DNA from: Syntrophorhabdaceae bacterium
Lineage (GTDB): Bacteria; Desulfobacterota; Syntrophorhabdia; Syntrophorhabdales; Syntrophorhabdaceae
Assembly (NCBI GenBank): GCA_035541755.1
Contig: DATKMQ010000119.1
Span: 1-37,394, forward strand
DNA length: 37,394 nt
Direction of reading: 5' to 3'
A program made the translations under genes and the position numbers. Positions 34,011 through 37,394 of this stretch are shown here, piece by piece. Positions within the stretch are counted from its first letter, which is position 1. The number at the start of each line of letters is the position of its first letter. The notes beneath the pieces were generated by a model. The model saw only the letters and a program-made list of their open reading frames with translations. It was not told the origin of the DNA and searched no databases.

Positions 34011-36100
34011 ACGACAAACACGGCGAAGCGTTTAGGGAAGAGGCGTACGAACTGTTATCTGAACTGGAAGGCTCCCTTCTGGAGCTGGAAGAGACGCCAA
34101 GTGACCCGCAGCTGATCGGTAGGGTTTTTCGAGTCATGCACACGATCAAGGGGTCAGGTGCCATGTTCGGTTTCGACGACATTGCAGCATTTACGCATGA
34201 GATAGAGAACGTGTACGACAAGGTTCGGAGCGGAGAACTGAACATAACGAAACAGCTCATAGACCTGACTTTAAAATCAAGAGACCTGATAAAGCTCATG
34301 TTGGACGGCGAAGCCCCCGAGAAGACAATACTGGAAGAAACGGTAGCAGCCTTCAAAACCACTACATCCCCCCCAACGCCAACGGGTGCTTCGCCGTTCT
34401 CCCCCCTACATGAGATGTCTTCGGGCGAGAGTGTCACATACCGCATACGCTTCGAGCCAGCCCCCGGTATCTTTCTGAACGGTACCAACCCGGTGCTCCT
34501 CCTCGACGAACTTCGCGAGCTTGGTGAGTGCGTTGTGACGGCGCAACTCGACCAGATTCAACTACTTGATTGTATAAACCCCGAGTATTGCTATGTCTGG
34601 TGGGACATCGTCCTGACTACGAGCAAAGGAACGAACGCGATAAAAGATGTATTCATCTTCGTAGAAGATCAGTGCAAGATCACGATCGAACCCATCGAAA
34701 GAGAGGCCGACGTTGTGCCGGCGGGGAGTGCGCGAGCGTATAAGAAAATAGGGGAGATCCTGGTTGACAGGGGGGATGTGAGGCAGGAAGACGTTCAGTA
34801 CGCGCTCAAGGAAAAGAAATATGTCGGACAATTACTTGTCGAAAAGGGGTTGACGACAGCAGAAAAGGTCGAGTCGGCGCTCGTCGAGCAACGGCACATA
34901 CAAAAGATGAGAGAAAAGGCTCAAGTGAAAGAGGAAGGCATATCGAGCTTGCGGGTCCCGTCCGAGAAGCTCGACGTTCTTGTCAACCTCGTCGGTGAGC
35001 TTGTAACGGCCCAGGCTCGGCTCACGCAGACGGCGTCGACCCTTGCCAATAGTAACCTCGTCTCTATAGCCGAGGAGATTGAAAGACTCACCGCTGAACT
35101 AAGAGACAACACACTGAACATCCGAATGTTGCCTATCGGTTCCACCTTTGCCCGGTTCAAGCGCCTCATTCGCGACCTTTCCCGGGAACTGGGCAAAGAG
35201 ATAGAGATGACGACGGAGGGCGAGGAGACCGAGCTTGACAAGACGGTCATCGAAAAGCTGAACGACCCCCTCGTTCATCTTATACGAAACTGCATAGACC
35301 ATGGCATAGAAACCCCCGATCTGCGGGAGAGACTCGGAAAAAGAAGAACAGGCAGGATCCGTCTATCCGCTGCCCACTCGGGGGCACACGTGGAGATAGT
35401 GATAGAAGACGATGGGGGAGGACTCGACAAGAGCGCGATATTGGCCAAGGCTTATGAGAAGGGTCTTGTTTCCCCGGGCCAGGAATTGACCGACAGAGAG
35501 CTTCTTAATCTTATTTTTGCTCCCGGATTTTCCACGGCTAAGAAAGTTACCAATGTGTCCGGGCGTGGCGTGGGCATGGATGTTGTGAAAAGCGCCATAG
35601 ATGTCTTGCGGGGCACGATCGATATTGCAAGTGAGGAGGGGAGGGGGACCACGGTGCTTATAAGGCTTCCTCTCACGCTCGCCATAATCGAAGGTCTGAT
35701 TGTGACCCTCGGGGGTCGCTATTACATCCTTCCTCTGTCCATTGTGGAGGAGTGTGTGGAACTGACAGAGCAAGACGCCAGAAAATCGCATGGGAGAAAT
35801 CTTGCCCACATCCGGGGAGACCTGGTCCCATATGTAAGACTTCGCAAAGAGTTCGATATTCCGGGAGAGGCACCGCCCATAGAGCAGATTGTTATCACGG
35901 GTTGCAATGGGGAAAAAGTAGGCCTGGTAGTCGATAAGGTGATTGGTGAGCATCAAACGGTCATCAAGAACCTGGGGAGATGCTACAGGGATGTGGACGC
36001 TGTTTCAGGGGCGACCATCCTGGGCGACGGAACCGTAGCTCTTATAGTGGATACTGCAAAGGTCATAAAAAATGCGGAACGGGCGGAGGCGGCCCGCTGA
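34007..36100 (+). CDS. cheA: CheA histidine kinase with an extra GspE-N-like module
   Basis: This protein has 697 residues from the ATG at 34007 (AAGGAAGGT upstream). The Hpt domain (1-110) has phospho-His45 in MHTIKGSGAM. Residues ~145-235 form a domain seen in some CheAs (YRIRFEPAPGIFLNGTN, then DVFIFVEDQ) in place of the classical CheY-binding P2. Residues ~245-300 (KIGEILVDRGDVRQEDVQYA, then GQLLVEKGLTTAEKVESALVEQ) look like a MshEN/GspE-N repeat pair. P3 dimerisation (SEKLDVLVNLVGELVTAQ), P4 ATPase (LIRNCIDHGIE, DDGGGL, GRGVGMDVV) and a CheW-like P5 follow. It phosphorylates CheY under receptor control. The unusual middle region may bind another regulator or a nucleotide. Confidence 0.94.
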   Translation: MNDKHGEAFREEAYELLSELEGSLLELEETPSDPQLIGRVFRVMHTIKGSGAMFGFDDIAAFTHEIENVYDKVRSGELNITKQLIDLTLKSRDLIKLMLDGEAPEKTILEETVAAFKTTTSPPTPTGASPFSPLHEMSSGESVTYRIRFEPAPGIFLNGTNPVLLLDELRELGECVVTAQLDQIQLLDCINPEYCYVWWDIVLTTSKGTNAIKDVFIFVEDQCKITIEPIEREADVVPAGSARAYKKIGEILVDRGDVRQEDVQYALKEKKYVGQLLVEKGLTTAEKVESALVEQRHIQKMREKAQVKEEGISSLRVPSEKLDVLVNLVGELVTAQARLTQTASTLANSNLVSIAEEIERLTAELRDNTLNIRMLPIGSTFARFKRLIRDLSRELGKEIEMTTEGEETELDKTVIEKLNDPLVHLIRNCIDHGIETPDLRERLGKRRTGRIRLSAAHSGAHVEIVIEDDGGGLDKSAILAKAYEKGLVSPGQELTDRELLNLIFAPGFSTAKKVTNVSGRGVGMDVVKSAIDVLRGTIDIASEEGRGTTVLIRLPLTLAIIEGLIVTLGGRYYILPLSIVEECVELTEQDARKSHGRNLAHIRGDLVPYVRLRKEFDIPGEAPPIEQIVITGCNGEKVGLVVDKVIGEHQTVIKNLGRCYRDVDAVSGATILGDGTVALIVDTAKVIKNAERAEAAR

Positions 36101-36101
36101 C

Positions 36102-36716
36102 ATGGCATTCACCTTCTTTTTCAGAGATACGCAAATCTTGAAGCTCGCGGTCGAACATGTCGTACCTTTTGCAATGGGGAGAAGCAGGGTGCGCATCTGG
36201 GATGCGGGATGTGCCATGGGGCCGGAGCCCTATTCTTTGGCTATCCTGCTCGCCGAGAGCATGGGATATTTCGCTTTCAAAAATCTTCGAATCTACGCCA
36301 CCGATATTGATGAAACTGATACCTTTGGGCAGACAATCAGAACCGGAACGTATCCAGAGGAAGACTTGAAGCGAATCCAGCCCGATATCTTCAAAAAGTA
36401 TTTTGTACCGAACGATAAGCCTGGTTACTTCCGGGTTGTTGATACGATCCGGGAGCACGTTATCTTCGAGAAACACGATTTACTTTCGCTGCGTCCTATC
36501 GGGGAAGACTTCAGCCTTATTCTGTGTAAGAACGTGCTGTTGCATTTTCAACCGAACGAAAGAATCGATGTGATAAAGCTCTTCCATGGTTCATTGTCGC
36601 AGGGCGGCTATTTGGCGACGGAACAGACGCAGAAGATGCCGGAGCAGGTGGAGTATCTCTTTGGGAGAGTGGCCGCGAATGGACAAATATTCAAAAAAGA
36701 GGCGGCACAGGCATGA
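36102..36716 (+). CDS. cheR: Short CheR methyltransferase
   Basis: This protein of about 204 residues starts 1 nt after the cheA stop. It matches the SAM-dependent catalytic domain of CheR, which methylates glutamates on MCPs: FFRD near the start, the SAM loop DAGCAMGPEPYSLAILL (usually GCSTGEEPYS), RIYATDIDE, LILCKNVLLHFQ and GGYLATEQT. The family's N-terminal helical domain, about 70 residues, is absent, since the gene begins almost at the FFRD motif. In-frame sequence upstream lies inside cheA and does not supply it. This looks like a natural short variant rather than a truncation, because the start is tightly coupled to cheA. Confidence 0.88.
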   Translation: MAFTFFFRDTQILKLAVEHVVPFAMGRSRVRIWDAGCAMGPEPYSLAILLAESMGYFAFKNLRIYATDIDETDTFGQTIRTGTYPEEDLKRIQPDIFKKYFVPNDKPGYFRVVDTIREHVIFEKHDLLSLRPIGEDFSLILCKNVLLHFQPNERIDVIKLFHGSLSQGGYLATEQTQKMPEQVEYLFGRVAANGQIFKKEAAQA

Positions 36717-36889
36717 AGGTCACGACTCGGTATCCTGCGAGGGAGACTTTCTCAATACTCTTAAAGGGGATCACGCCCTTTCATAGAAATATGCGTGAGG
36801 TCACTCATGCTTACGAACCAACTGGGCTATCAACGCCCGGCGCAGTGCACGAGGATATCGACTTCGCTCCGCAAAAGCAAGTGACGTAA
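36713..36889 (+). CDS. Possible 58-residue small protein after cheR
   Basis: The cheR stop overlaps an ATG (ATGA at 36713-36716) that opens a frame to TAA at 36887-36889; GAGG lies 10 nt before it. The product would begin MKVTTRYPARETFSILLKG and has no recognisable domain. Overlapping starts are the rule in this operon (STAS-cheY, cheY-cheA), which supports translation. Its codon use is less convincing than that of its neighbours. It could equally be the decayed start of a lost che gene. Confidence 0.35.
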   Translation: MKVTTRYPARETFSILLKGITPFHRNMREVTHAYEPTGLSTPGAVHEDIDFAPQKQVT

Positions 36890-36951
36890 AGGACATTTGA
36901 GAGAACGAAGCAGGACGAGGAAGTCCTGAAATATAAATCAAGGAGGAGTAT

Positions 36952-37394
36952 ATGTTCCGTAAAGACATGAAGTCTCTGTCAAGTGAAATTGGTACGATGC
37001 TAGAAATGCAGAAGAAAGGCGACATCGAATGGTTTATTCCCGTGGACAAACTGGAAGGAGAATCTAAGCAGATAGCTTTGAACGTGAACGACCTGATAAA
37101 GCTCCACGTTGAGAACGTCTTGAAGATCGTCGGGATTGTCGCAAGCTATGCCTCAGGCGATTTTTCTCCTGTTCTTGAAGAGCTGCCCGGTAAGCAGAAA
37201 ATTGCTAATGAGAAACTGAACTTGCTCCGAGGCAACCTTGTCAGCCTGACGGTCGATGCAAATATGTTGTCCAAGGCGGCCGTTGAAGGTAAGCTCGCAA
37301 CCCGCGCTGATGCCACAAAGCATGAAGGTGACTTCCGCAAGATCGTCCAGGGTGTGAACGATACCCTCGACGCAGTCATCGGTCCTCTGAACGT
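36952..37394 (+). CDS. Soluble methyl-accepting chemotaxis protein, N-terminal part (3' end outside window)
   Basis: The frame is open from the ATG at 36952, with AAGGAGGAG at ideal spacing, to the right edge (147 codons). The start, MFRKDMKSLSSEIGTML, has no signal or membrane helix. From about residue 60 it shows HAMP-like repeats (VENVLKIVGIVASYASGDF, then ANMLSKAAVEGKLATRAD), a pattern found in MCPs with tandem HAMP domains. The signalling hairpin must lie beyond the window. It is likely the receptor served by the upstream cheA and cheR; 62 nt separate it from the small ORF. Confidence 0.85.
   Translation, partial: MFRKDMKSLSSEIGTMLEMQKKGDIEWFIPVDKLEGESKQIALNVNDLIKLHVENVLKIVGIVASYASGDFSPVLEELPGKQKIANEKLNLLRGNLVSLTVDANMLSKAAVEGKLATRADATKHEGDFRKIVQGVNDTLDAVIGPLN

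Overview
The window reads as chromosome from a Gram-negative anaerobe of the Desulfobacterota/Deltaproteobacteria type; a Syntrophorhabdus-like organism would fit, but no 16S gene or other decisive marker is present, so this is inference. The grounds are the number of multi-PAS hybrid histidine kinases, the PAS-LuxR regulators, the rplM-rpsI-argC gene order, and a chemotaxis operon of the kind seen in Geobacter-like bacteria. Base composition is moderate and coding density is high.

Region 1 (1-5621, + strand) is signalling. It holds the C-terminal part of a CheB methylesterase, a receiver-PAS-histidine kinase, a membrane-anchored four-PAS kinase of the HisKA_2 class, and a stand-alone receiver starting 1 nt after that kinase. 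Region 2 (5644-21389) is core metabolism and housekeeping. On the - strand lie serA, then ftsH, a TPR-like protein, fmdB, tilS and an aspartate-type aminotransferase. On the + strand lie a small membrane methyltransferase-like protein, an ArnT-like glycosyltransferase and rplM-rpsI-argC. Two - strand membrane proteins (YbhN-like and EamA) follow, then fabH and tRNA-Ser(UGA).

Region 3 (21390-31424) is a plasticity zone that starts exactly at the 3' end of tRNA-Ser. It contains a truncated tyrosine recombinase, the first ~32 codons of a lost membrane sensor, a 1247-residue hybrid kinase, an IS3-type transposase scrap, and two tandem paralogues sharing a three-PAS sensor module. One paralogue ends in kinase plus receiver and is cut by a single in-frame TGA; the other ends in a LuxR DNA-binding domain. 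A SpoIIAA-like protein sits between them. An inverted scrap of a further LuxR-type gene lies at the zone's right edge.

Region 4 (31503-37394, + strand) is a chemosensory operon with overlapping genes: a soluble MCP-like coiled-coil protein with a CheZ-like D-x-x-x-Q motif, a STAS protein, CheY, a CheA with an extra GspE-N-like module, a short CheR lacking its N-terminal domain, a possible 58-codon ORF, and the start of a soluble MCP. No cheW is visible. The likely circuit is MCP to CheA to CheY, with CheR setting methylation; the STAS and CheZ-like proteins are candidate extra regulators. The CheB at the far left may belong to a separate che locus.

The items most worth following up are the in-frame stop in the hybrid kinase, the paired sensors with different outputs, the tRNA-linked integration scar, and the MCP/CheZ-like protein that opens the che operon.
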